NCBI GenBank assembly: GCA_038503075.1
Contig: JBCAML010000012.1
Coordinates: forward strand, 744,001-808,000
Source of the DNA: Gyromitra esculenta
Lineage: Eukaryota; Ascomycota; Pezizomycetes; Pezizales; Discinaceae
DNA: 64,000 nucleotides
Direction: 5' to 3'
The notes beneath the pieces are model-generated. The model had not been told where the DNA came from. It ran no database searches and saw nothing but the letters and a program-made list of their open reading frames with translations. The position numbers and the translations under genes are program-made. This document shows, piece by piece, positions 33,488 to 46,164 of the stretch; position 1 is the first letter of the stretch, and the number at the start of each line of letters is the position of its first letter.

Positions 33488-36249
33488 CCCGTGTTTTTCA
33501 AATCAAAGTAAAGCAATTCCTTCAAGAGAGCCATGCATGGACTTTGCTAATACCTGGAAAAAACCAGAGCAAAAGATCCTTCTCCATAGTGCGTACACAT
33601 TCTCGGGTCAAATGAAATTACCCTCTCTCCACCATCCCTATAAAATGTCTTATAGTTCGCTCAGTGCCCTAGGTCAAAGGCACACCTCTTATAGACAACC
33701 ACAAACATTAGGCGGCTTTCTGCGAAATCGTTGACTCGTGGGATCGTAGCATAATATGTGTGGCGCCTATATAGAACATGTGTATTTGGCATTTGCGAGG
33801 TGTTAAATAGCACGAACGAAAAGATGGCGCTGGAATAACTAGCACTAGGCTGTAAACCCAGAAACTTTTCTTACAATTGATTCTAATTTCGCGAAGGTCA
33901 TTTAGTCATTCGTTTACATGTTGTCAATAAATTTAGGCCACTAACCCTTAACTTTTGTGACCGGTTAATCCTTTCTTTTTATTCCTTATCTCACGACAAA
34001 CTATTTTATTCGATTCGGATGGTCCAACCTTAACCTCTCTACTACGGGAGTAAATGCATCAATCTACACATTGCCCATACAAATATGGAGGGAAAAGGCA
34101 TAGAATGATGCATTTACTGTCGAGGCCTTGTGTAAATGCATCGCTTGATGCCGTTGCAAACGACTTTTCTGATCCATTTCCACGAAGCTGATGCCTTTCC
34201 CGACGACTTATCCACGTACACCTTACTCTAACACCTTTCTTAATGCTTTTCTTGATGCCTTTCCCAACGACTTATCCACGTACATCTTTCTCTAACACCT
34301 TTCTCCTTCAATTTTCTTTGCTCAATTTCGCGTATTAAGGAGGATATAGTTGAATATTATGAGGTAAATGCGCAGGTACATGTAGTACATATAGACCGCA
34401 AATATACGTGTGCTTGCAATTGTTGCTCAAATAACGATAACAGGGGGGTTATAGTTATATCTCGAGAATCAGCAAGTTTTCTAGTTCTATATATAAATAC
34501 CGCCTAAGCTAGTAATTGTGACTAAGAGTACTTATATTTATAAGCCGTCGTAGAAACGGAGAGTTGGAAATATGCCCAGTGGTTAATAGTATCTCAGTAC
34601 AGTGGCGGAAAGAGGGGTGTTTTCACTACCGCATCGGTGAGAAATATGGTTGGAAGTTGGAAGTACTACCGAGTTAGACAAAAAGTTCTGTAACACAGCC
34701 GACTTATTCTAGCATTCTCCAGAGTACCGCATCAATGCCGTACCAAAAACACCCAGCTTTCTCGTACTGTAATCATATGTTGTCACTCGATGTTTGCTAC
34801 TGGCGCGGCTGCTGACCTCCCTTTATTTCCTCAACCAGCTATAACCGGGTAATACGATAACACCGCCCGGTTACGAGCAATAGTTGTAATAGTGTTGCAA
34901 GCTCACAAGCTTATAATTTAAATGGTTATTTCAAACGGAAGGTACGTTATCAATATTTACACCCGTTAGGCTACGCTATCCAGAATCACTGACTAAACTT
35001 GCTACGTACACACGGAAAACCAGCCCACAGTGATCGAGGAGTGGACTTCTTATACCCCAAATATTACCGAGAGAGTACCAAATAATCTAAAACTAACTTG
35101 AAAACCTAAGATCGGTAGTCAGGGCAACTAAGTTCAACAACTAAAGGCTCTGAGATGGCTACTTTCGAAAGAATAGTTGCTCTACATCAGTAGAATTCAC
35201 ACATATTTATATTTAGTAACTAGTTCGACCATCTACTAAACTATTAAGAAGCGTCATGTGACGTAGCACATTAACAGCTACTATTTTAACCTAACTCGCA
35301 ACCCCAGGCAATCCCCCCGATAATCAGTAGTAATTTCTAATCAAGTACTCGCATAGGGATTACAACGCTTGTACAGCGAGAATACACCCATTAACACGCA
35401 CTCCCACTAAGCCCCGACGACCCCCGATGAGAGTAGATTTATATTAGAACTGTGGCTTGTCTTGCCAAGGAGCAGTGTAGTTCGTCTACTGATTCTAAAT
35501 GTTTAGTCTACCCGTTTAGTTAGCGCTGGGGGCACGATTCCCCCGCAATACAACTCCAATGTTATCAATAAACTGCGTGTAGTGCAGACCAGACTTTCTA
35601 GATTTCCCAGCACACACCATTCACGTGTTAATCTTAACTTTAGCATGATCCCTTCTAGAGAATGAATAGGGACGAGTGCTGAAGTCCCTAATCTAAGGAC
35701 AAAAAGGGGGTCTCGACCGGATTCCTAGTGCCAAGAAGCCCACCAACAGGAACAACAACCAACGAAAGCAAAACCAGCTGGTGGAAAGCCGACAAGAGAT
35801 AGCACGGCGCCTATGGAAATGCCTCGTGAGCGATGGAGGGTGGTGGGTCCTTTTTCTCTTTCGCCAGAAGGCGAAGGCATGTCCACGCAAGCATTTCCAT
35901 CGCACCCAAGTTCTAGAGACTCTTCAGAAATCTATAGCAGTTAGGCAGTTAGTTGCGCACACGCATTACTGAAGTTTCTGCACCACAGGAGCAAGCATTA
36001 ATTTCCCCTCACCTGTAGCAGTGCGCCCATCTTTTTATTGTCGTCATCTTGCTCCCTCCACCACCTTGTGCGCCAAAAAAATCTGTTGTTTTTTTTCCCC
36101 TTCGCCTTACCTCCTTAGATCTTCGTTCTGCTTTCAAACCACATCGTTATATTCCCGTTTGCTGTCTATTTGACCTATTCATCTCTATATCGCTCCTACG
36201 CCCTCTCCACAGTCCAGACAACCTCCCATAGCACACCCTATCTATCGCC
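33488..36249. other. Intergenic region, no supported gene
   Basis: About 2.7 kb of AT-rich DNA between the NLR-like gene and the WW/PhoD gene. It contains a 64-bp tandem duplication at 34190-34314, one TACATGTA word (34377-34384) and short reading frames without recognisable domains. The last 200 bp before 36250 are pyrimidine-rich, as in many fungal promoters. Confidence 0.6.
34190..34314 (+). repeat. 64-bp direct tandem repeat, two copies
   Basis: The segment at 34190-34250 (beginning GATGCCTTTCCCGACGACTT) is repeated at 34254-34314 with only a few substitutions. A more diverged third copy may begin near 34147. Non-coding. Confidence 0.75.
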
Positions 36250-37650
36250 ATGTCTGGTGGGCGTGCGCGCAGAGGGACACCCTCCAACGACGAGCTTTTC
36301 CTCGAGTCTCCGGCCTCGCCAGCTCCGCCAGTTCATCCTCTGCGAATTAATAAAAGATCCGACTCGCCAGGTGAAGTGGAAAGCCAGCTTCCCTACCCTA
36401 CGCAGCGTCGGCCAACATTTGCCAGCTCGGGATCTTCTGGACCTGCGTCTCCGTCGTCACTGCCGTATCCCGACAGACCTGCAACAGAACGGATCGCCTT
36501 CTCACAGCAAAATCAACAACAGACGCCGTACCCGCTCGAGCAAGCTCCCCGCAGGGACTCAAATGGCTTGCCGTATCCAGAGCGTTCGTCAACCCCGCAA
36601 TCAGCGACATCGCAGCCTTCTCGCCATGTCTCTGTCGTTATCTCGGATTCTTATCCTACCCCACCAGCGTTCAAGCCGCGTCAAGGACGCCCAACGCGTG
36701 TACCCAGGCAGAACTCCGGCCGGGAATCCCCGCCTCCGCAACCACCACTAAAGGATGGACCCCCTTCTCCAGACCTCTCGAACCCATTCCCCCAGTTCCA
36801 TCAGCAGTATTGGCCACCGCCGAGTCGCATGACATCAACCTCAACGACAGCAGCGCGCAGAGGATCCCCACCCCCGCCCGAGACGCCTGCTACTGCAACA
36901 ACCGAACATCCACCAGCGCAATTTAGTGGTGTTGGCGCGGGTATCGCTGGAGCGCGGCGAGGTACATCTCAACCCCAATCCCGCACACAGACCCCTCAGA
37001 ATTATACCGCAAACAGTGCTCCCCCACTCCAACAGCCCCAGCAAAGCGCTGTAGAAGCACCCCCAAGACCATGGACTCCGACCGAAGCTCCGGGATCATA
37101 TCCCCATGGGCCCCCAACCGTGTGGCAGGGAACTGGTGGCCAGGAACAGGGCGCACCTTCAAATCCAAATCCAAATGCAGGTGCTTCTCGAGATCAGCCA
37201 TCATCGAACACAGCTGCTCAGCACGCATTGGAGAGCGAATTTCAACGGATGAATATGAGCGCCAGTCCACCTCCCTCGTATGCAAGCCTAAACCACAGCG
37301 CAACTGGATCATCGACAACGGCACAGGGTTATCCGAATGAAAAGCATACAGTAGTAATTGGTGCAGCAGCCCCCAACAACCATACCAACCACCCAGCCTT
37401 CCATAACGATCCCCCTCAGCAGCAGCAGCAGCAGCAGCAGTCACCACGGTCACTGCAACAAGAGCAGCGACAGGTAACTCCTCAGGCTCAACAGCAGCAG
37501 CAGCAGCAGCAGCAGCAGGCTCAACAGCAGGCTCAACAGCAGGCTCAACAGCAGGCTCAACAGCAGGCTCAACAGCAGGCTCAACAGCAGCAGCAGCTAG
37601 AGCAGCAGCGGCTTCAGCAGCAACAGCAGCAACAACAGCAACAACAGCAG

Positions 37651-37732
<82 letters not shown>

Positions 37733-40243
37733 CCCATCCACAAGATACGATTCAACACCAACAATTTGTTCAGCAAGAGCAGCATTTTAATACCCCTCCG
37801 CCTGGTGTTGGTCCTTCTGCCCCACCTCCACTTCCCGAAGGCTGGATGGCCCATCTAGACCCAAATTCTGGATCTTACTATTACATCCATATCCCTACGT
37901 CCCGAACCCAATGGGAATTCCCTGTTGCAGAAACCCAGGTGTCTTCTCCACCACTGTCCAGTGTCGGTTATGCAAGTGTTCCACCATTAGGTTCTCCAGG
38001 ATTTTCCCCACCCATGACATACCCAGACTCTATGAGCGCCTATTCAGATCCTGGTATGTCGACCATGGGCCCACCCCCCATGATGCATGCCAGCACCTTC
38101 CCCATGCACCCCCCACAGCTCCCACACTCTGGTGTTGCTTTGTTCAACATTGCGCCTGTAAACGGCGAATACTTCGGGCCGTATCTAAGGTATACAAACA
38201 TGGACATTGAGCGTGGAATTTGGTTAGGATCCATCATGATCATTACCGCTAGCCCACAGCCCCCTACACTGCATCTCCACCGGAGTATAGATTTATCGCC
38301 AAATCCCCGACAGCTGAAAGCAAATCCTATCTTCACACATAGAAGTTGGACCTTCTATAGGTACGATATCGACATCCAGATGGGGGATATGGGAGAGAAG
38401 TGGACATACGCCATTACATCTCTTCTCGGGATCACCAGATACGAGTTCCTTGTAGCAGGGAGAACGGAGAGGAATTGGAGGTTTATTGCACACAGCTGTA
38501 ACGGCTTCTCGTTGAGCGTTAAAGCAGAGGAGAAACAAAGGTTAGGAGGTGTGGGCTTTATGTGGAAGGATGTTATGCAGAAGCACCTAGATACTGGAGG
38601 TTTCCATGCTCAAATTGGAGGGGGTGATCAAATATACGCCGATAGGCTATGGAGAGAAATTCCACTGCTAAAGGTTTGATATTACTTTCTTTCACACCGT
38701 GATTTACCACTTGTTCGTATCGTTTTCTGACAGGAGCTGCAGGAGTGGTTGGATATCAAAGGAAAGGAAAATAGGAAAAATGCGCCTTGGTCGGCGACCC
38801 ACGAAGAAGAAGTTCAGAATGCATACTTCCATTACTACTCCTCACATTTTGATCAGCCGCACTTGAAAGAAGCTTGGGCTCAGATTCCGCATCTGCTACA
38901 AGTCGATGATCATGACATGTAAGCTGCTATACCCCTACTCGACTACCTGCATTTCTACTTGCTAATTCCTCAATAGCTTTGATGGATTTGGATCCTATCC
39001 AGAGTATATGCAATTCTCCCACATGTTCAAAAACATCGGCCGCATCGCCGTCCATTGGTACCTCCTATTTCAGCACCATACAACCCTTGACATCCTCCAC
39101 CTTTCTCCTGACGAGCGAGATCTCTTCACCATCACTGGTACAGGCTGGCACTTTGTCAAGTACCTAGGCCCGGGCATAGCTGTCGTCGGAGTCGATACCC
39201 GGTCAGAGCGGAACCCGCAACAGGTCATGGCCGGTCCAACTTACCAGGGGATTTTTCCAAAAATTGCTACGCTCCCACCAACAGTCCAGCACTGTATCTT
39301 GATGCTTGCGGTGCCGATAATATACCCCCGAATGGATACTGCAGAACACGTGGTACAGACGGTAGCAACGGGAAAGAAAGCGATTACTGGGACTTATAAT
39401 TTACTCGGAAAAGTAGTTGGGTCTGCAGCAGGCGTGGTGGGTGCGAAAGAGGTTGTTGGAAGTGGATTCCAGGGTGTAAAGAAGGCATTCGGGAAGTCTG
39501 GATTGATGAGTTCAGTCGTGAGCGTTTTTGGAGAGGTGGATTTATTAGATGATTTGAGAGATCATTGGACCCATGAATCGAAGGTAAGGAGCGATTTATA
39601 CAGAATAACGTGTTTCGGGAGCTAATACTAACTGAAATGGTTGTAGGATCTGGAACGAACCTATCTTATAAGGACTCTGCAGGGGATCGCTCGTAATCGA
39701 AGCCTGCGAATGACATTCCTGAGCGGAGACGTTCATTGCTGCGGTGCCGGTCTAGTCCACGATCCTACTAAGCCTGCTGATCATAAGACAATGTAAGCCG
39801 CCGTTTCCCCTTCCCATAAGCCACATTTACAAATCAAACTAACCTATTCAAGGTACCAAATCATCTCCTCCGCCATCGTTAACGTTCCCCCACCAAATAT
39901 GGTACTTAAAATGCTCCACAACAACAAGCAACTCTTCATCCCGCAGAATGGCATGCGTTCTACCGGTGCCCCCTCTGATACAAAAGAAGATATGCTAGAA
40001 ATTTTCCAAAACGACGTAAATGGCCAATACCGCGAACTGAAGAAACTTATGGGGAGAAGAAACTATGCGATTTTCTGCTCGTATGATCCGCAGAACCCGC
40101 ATGGAATTCCAATGACGCCATCAAGTGGGATGGCGGGACCTTTGAGTATTGCAGTGGACTTTATTGTGCAAGGAGATAGCTCATATGCCCAGACGGTCAA
40201 GTACGGGCCGGTAGTTATCCCGAGGGTTGAGCCCGGGTACTAA
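36250..40243 (+). CDS. WW-domain protein with polyQ tract and PhoD-like phosphatase domain
   Basis: Five exons (36250-38673, 38734-38918, 38977-39583, 39647-39792, 39853-40243) give 1250 residues in frame. Residues 1 to about 380 are proline/serine-rich and probably disordered. A glutamine-rich region follows (about 395-495), made of QQQA units and long CAG/CAA runs. A WW domain lies at about 526-560, with its two tryptophans in PLPEGWMAHLD and SRTQWEFP. From about residue 620 to the end is a PhoD-like metallophosphatase region (IGGGDQIYADRLWREIP; LQVDDHDIFDGFGSYP; TFLSGDVHCCGAGLV), whose D, H and N residues are likely metal ligands. WW domains bind proline-rich peptides, so the protein may join a substrate or partner to the enzyme. 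No signal peptide is visible and the substrate is unknown. The gene converges on CYP51. Confidence 0.88.
37489..37733 (+). repeat. CAG/CAA polyglutamine tract
   Basis: An 82-codon stretch of CAG and CAA interspersed with GCT, forming repeated CAACAGCAGGCT units and then an almost pure run. Mixing of CAG with CAA reduces slippage, but the length is likely variable between strains. Confidence 0.92.
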
Positions 40244-40578
40244 GTTTGAGAATATGATTGAGGTGATCATGATCATGTCATATTGACAGTCGGTGTTTGA
40301 TCTTTCTGTGGACTTCATGCATAGCGACAAGATATCTGAGACATTTGAAATTAAGGAAATCTTCTTATCTTCTTGTTTGTTATTTTTTAGCGAATGCTTT
40401 TTTTTTTTTCCAGCGACACATATTTTATTGCGTGGCTCCTTTCTTCCTTTCACACGCGATATCAAGAAGTATAGTTTGGTATTATTGTTTTTCTATTATC
40501 TTTATCCCAACTCATCTTACATAAGTATATTTAAGTATCTCGTTTCCTTTCCCAAGTTTTTTTGATGGAGTTCGTGTA

Positions 40579-40612
40579 GGTGTGGGTGTGGGTGTGGGTG
40601 TGGGTGTGGTGG
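40579..40612 (+). repeat. (GGTGTG)n hexanucleotide repeat
   Basis: About five units of GGTGTG, giving four or more GGG tracts separated by TGT. This could form a G-quadruplex on the plus strand. It is not the usual fungal telomere unit TTAGGG. Confidence 0.85.
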
Positions 40613-42259
40613 CTTCATGAATTGTCACTCGGAGTACAGGTGCTCTTTTTGGGATTTTGAAGTAGATGTTCGTGCCGCTCATGCAGAGATATATGGATGT
40701 ATATTCTTTGTGCGAACAGTTACAAGAGCAAATAAAGCTAGCGTTAGCGTTCCAAAACCGTCCTCACCAAGACCCCTAGCTGTCGATGGTAGTGTGACGA
40801 AACGACATGTCTTGAATCTTGACTATTCTGGCTATGAGCAGATTATTGAGAGCTTTAATGATGTGATAATAGATGTCTACTGTCCCCACTAAAAACTTCA
40901 GGTGTTATTGTTGCCCTAGACTCAAGAGTACCATAACCTCCGGGTTGAATGTACCTAACGAACAAACAACAAGCCCTAGACTCGGAAAGTGCGAAAGCAG
41001 CGGCATACCCCCTATTGTGCGTGAAAGACTCGTCTCTAAATTATCATCCTAGCTGCTATTTCTTCGCCTTCTCACTCATATCCGACGAACAGAAGCCAAT
41101 GTTATCTAATAGAAATAATATCAGCACCAAGTGATAGTCTATGACCCTCTTTTCTTCTTTCGCTGAAACCTCAGTTTTTCAAGGATTAGCCAGTGAGTGA
41201 GTGACTGAGTGCGCCATCCGTAGCAATTAACTTGCTAGCTCGAAATGCTGAGCAAAGAATACACAGGCATCGGGTTAGGTAGTGGGGGGGTGTGCTGATA
41301 ATGGTTGTGGTAGTCGAAGACAATGGGAGTTTGCAAAGACAGAAGGAGCCCCACACCCACCTAAATATACCAGAGTGGCTAATTTCGCGAGAGCTAAGAG
41401 ACACGAATGATACAATTGGCCAGAGCTAGAATCGGGTTCAAAGCTTAACGATCGATGGATTGTGCGGTTACTAAGGAATCCGTAGAGCCCTCCTAGTGCA
41501 TAAATAAACTCAAATAGAGATGATGGAAAGGTGAGAATAACAATGGTGGCTATGAGGGGAACAAGAGTTGGGCTTAACTGAACCAAAAATTACTTACTGT
41601 CGTCAGACTAGGAAGGATGGCCGAGTGGTGAACATATCTCATGTTCGCCTCTTTGGTCAGCCATGCGGCACTAGCTCCCCCTGCTAGACGGGTAATGTAT
41701 TGCTTTTGCTGCGGTGGAGGTCGCCTGTTCAACCCACTGTGTTTCTGCCCTTTTTATTTCTTTTTGCGTTCGCGCGGTTGTGTGGCCCTGTGACGCATCT
41801 GGCGGGGATTTGTTGGACCAATTCTATTGCGAGTGATAATACATGTTTAGACTTTTGCCTATGCATAGGTTCTACCCTATTAGGAGCAACAGGGTAAAAT
41901 ATATTGGTTTGGGTATACCGACCTTCAAAGATAAGTCGGACCGCGTGAGATTGAATCCGATGGTACCGTACACCTCCCAAGGGCCCAGGGTTGAATACAC
42001 CTCTAGTGTGACTACCAACACAATTTAGGCAACGATAACCATGACACTACTGACGACCCAAACCCACCGGTGGGATGCGTAAATACCACTAACATCAAGG
42101 TGATCCCCCGACTATAGAAATAGGAAAGCATTGACCATCCTCACCGAAACGTTCGCCCACAAAAATACCCTTTCGAGCAGTGGTTTAAAATCACAAACAA
42201 TCACTCGACTACACACACCCCTTTCCTGTTGTAAAAGCTCGATTGATTGATTGCTTACT

Positions 42260-42282
42260 GGGGGAAGGCTCCGCCTTCCCCC
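42260..42282. repeat. Perfect 10-bp-stem hairpin downstream of CYP51
   Basis: GGGGGAAGGC, then TCC, then the exact reverse complement. A second hairpin (stem CTCCGGT, loop CGAGC) lies at 42384-42402. These are about 340 and 460 bp beyond the CYP51 stop, so they could be near its transcript end, but there is no proof of terminator function. Confidence 0.6.
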
Positions 42283-42737
42283 CTCTATATACTACATATT
42301 CGGGCCCCCAAGGTACTCGTTCTTTTCCTTCCTGAGCTCCCGCGCCGAGAGCGCCGAGAGCTCTTCCCCCGAGACTTCTCACAGGCCTCCGGTCGAGCAC
42401 CGGAGCCCTACATATTAGGAAGTCATTTCCAACATTTCCTTTACGCTCAATTCGCGAAGACACTCCGCCCCATCACCCGCGCACAACACCGTAGTTTTAA
42501 GGTTCGAAAATATTAATTATTACTTTCCATCGCCCACCACCCAACACCACCACCCTTACACTCTCCCCACAGGTACGTATGTAGCTTCCAATATATCAAG
42601 TCTATCGTCGCACACAGAAAGGAAGAAAAAAAATGCTAAAATCCCCGACGAACGCACATAGACACCAGGCATCACGTCGTAACTATACACCTCCCAAACC
42701 AAACCGAACCAAAAAAAAAAAAGACGAGAAAAAAAAT

Positions 42738-44424
<1,687 letters not shown>

Positions 44425-46164
44425 GGTGTGCGTGTATCCAAGACTGTCTGCCTGTGATGGAAGGGAGTGAATGGATGATGGGGGGGTGAACAATGGAGAA
44501 ACGGGAGAGAGAAGGGTTAAGTAGGAGACGTGACAATCACGCTCACACACGCATGGAGAAAAAGGGGAGCCTCCTGCAGCAAACTGATCCGCAAGATTAC
44601 GCTTTCTGTCCCTCGTCTGTCTTGGCTGTCAGAAAGGGGCTCCCCGGCTGGTCAGAAGTGGCGTGCTGCCTATTTCGTATTCGTGTGTCGTTCTCGCAAC
44701 CAGCCCAGTGGGGAACCCAGAGCCTTAGCAGAATGCCTCCCTAGCATCCATGCGTTCCATAGTTCCACATCCGATTAATCGTCCGCTATCGTTCGATCTC
44801 AGTCCATCTACCCTATGACATGATGCGTAAACAATCCTAGACACAAACCCCACCTTCGCACTGGTCAGTCGTTTTCGTATAGAACCTAAAGCTTATAGAA
44901 CGCGGAAACACCTGAACACGCGCCGCGCTAGCACATATCTCCTACTAGTAAATACATGTAGGCATCGAACGAGTTTCTATGATCCGATTATCAGTAATCC
45001 ATCCGAGCCCCCAATCCATATTACAATCCTTCTATAAGAGTACGGCTCTAAAAAATATACCTAAAGAAGTTATGCTGGAAGAAAGAGCCACAGCCGTGGG
45101 TCCATAATCCTTACAAGGCGAGTACCCGTATAGCGTACTCGGATACATCATGAAGAACCTGAAAACAATGGTATTAGGTTGACCAACCAATAAGTTGATA
45201 TAGCCAGATCCAGCTAACTAGAAACCCCGACCTAGAACATGCATCTTCAGGTTCTTCATGTGGTATCTGAGTATAGCAAAAAAGACCGAGAAACGTGAGA
45301 CCTGGGTTCGGGGCTGCTATTGGTCCCCCAAAGTTTTCGAGAAAGATTCTAGCTGTTGGATTGGCCACAAAGCCCTGTCAGTAAACCCCAGTTTCTCAAT
45401 CTCTTTTGCCGTGCGTGGTATAACCACTCGCTCTCGGGCACATGAACAAAAAAATATGGGGATGTGATTCCATATGCTACAACATCATTCTCAGGCAACA
45501 TGTTACACGAAGCCACTTCCATAGCATACAAAGCCACACTCCCCTGTTTTCTGGTTCATATGCTCGGGAACGAGTAGGGCTGTACCTGCAGTAAAAACAT
45601 ACTCCATCACTCGAAGCTCCACTACAAACAAGCTAAGACACACGTTCACACTCACACTACAACCAAGCCTATTCTCATTCCTTACAAATATAGTTACAGT
45701 ACAAACAATTCCGGCATCGCCATCAATCTCCGTTCCTCCTCTTCCCTACATGAGCCCTACATAGAATGAAATACCAGAATCCAAATGGAAAGGGAGAGAA
45801 AGAGAAGGGGATAGAGAAAAAAGGAAAGGAAAAAAAAAAGGCTCGCCACCACCCTATATCAAAAAAAAGAAACCCTCGAAACGATTTTATCAAAGAAAGC
45901 AAAATAATAACTAAGTGTCTGAAAAAGATCAAGCAGGAATGAAAAAAACCCGGACAAGAATCGCCCAAACCTCCCTGACCCGATCGCCGCCCTTATAGAA
46001 TAGAAACAAAGGAAGCAAAGAAAAGGAGAAAAAAACACCCTCCACGAAACAAAAGTGGCATCCAAAACCACACGAAGATAACAATAGATGAGACAACAAT
46101 ATGATCCACACACGTCATACAGTATACACTGTACAGACCCTCCCACAGAAATATCTTATCTATT
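44425..46164. other. Upstream region of CYP51 and 3' flank of the kinase gene
   Basis: No supported gene. It contains one TACATGTA word (44953-44960), a pair of 28-bp inverted repeats (45136-45273), and A-rich purine runs at 45780-45910. The CYP51 promoter lies in the first several hundred bases; I could not identify sterol regulatory elements with confidence. Confidence 0.55.
45136..45273. mobile_element. Putative MITE or stem-loop with about 28-bp inverted repeats
   Basis: The arm at 45136-45163 is matched by the reverse complement of 45246-45273, with a perfect 15-base core (TTCAGGTTCTTCATG) and a few mismatches outside. The arms are 82 bp apart. TA dinucleotides lie at both ends. No coding sequence is inside. 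Confidence 0.5.

Larger units (their letters stand above)
40244..42737. other. Intergenic region between convergent genes
   Basis: No supported gene. It contains a GGTGTG repeat (40579-40612), a possible degenerate Pol III-type sequence (41618-41755), and strong hairpins at 42260-42282 and 42384-42402. The 3' UTRs of the PhoD-like gene and CYP51 face each other here. Confidence 0.6.

Noticed and set aside
36923..37741. 272-codon minus-strand frame rich in alanine and valine
   Set aside because: Antisense of the proline/glutamine-rich part of the WW/PhoD gene; low-complexity translation without features.
40579..40612. Telomeric repeat
   Set aside because: The unit GGTGTG is short, internal and not the TTAGGG of filamentous fungi.
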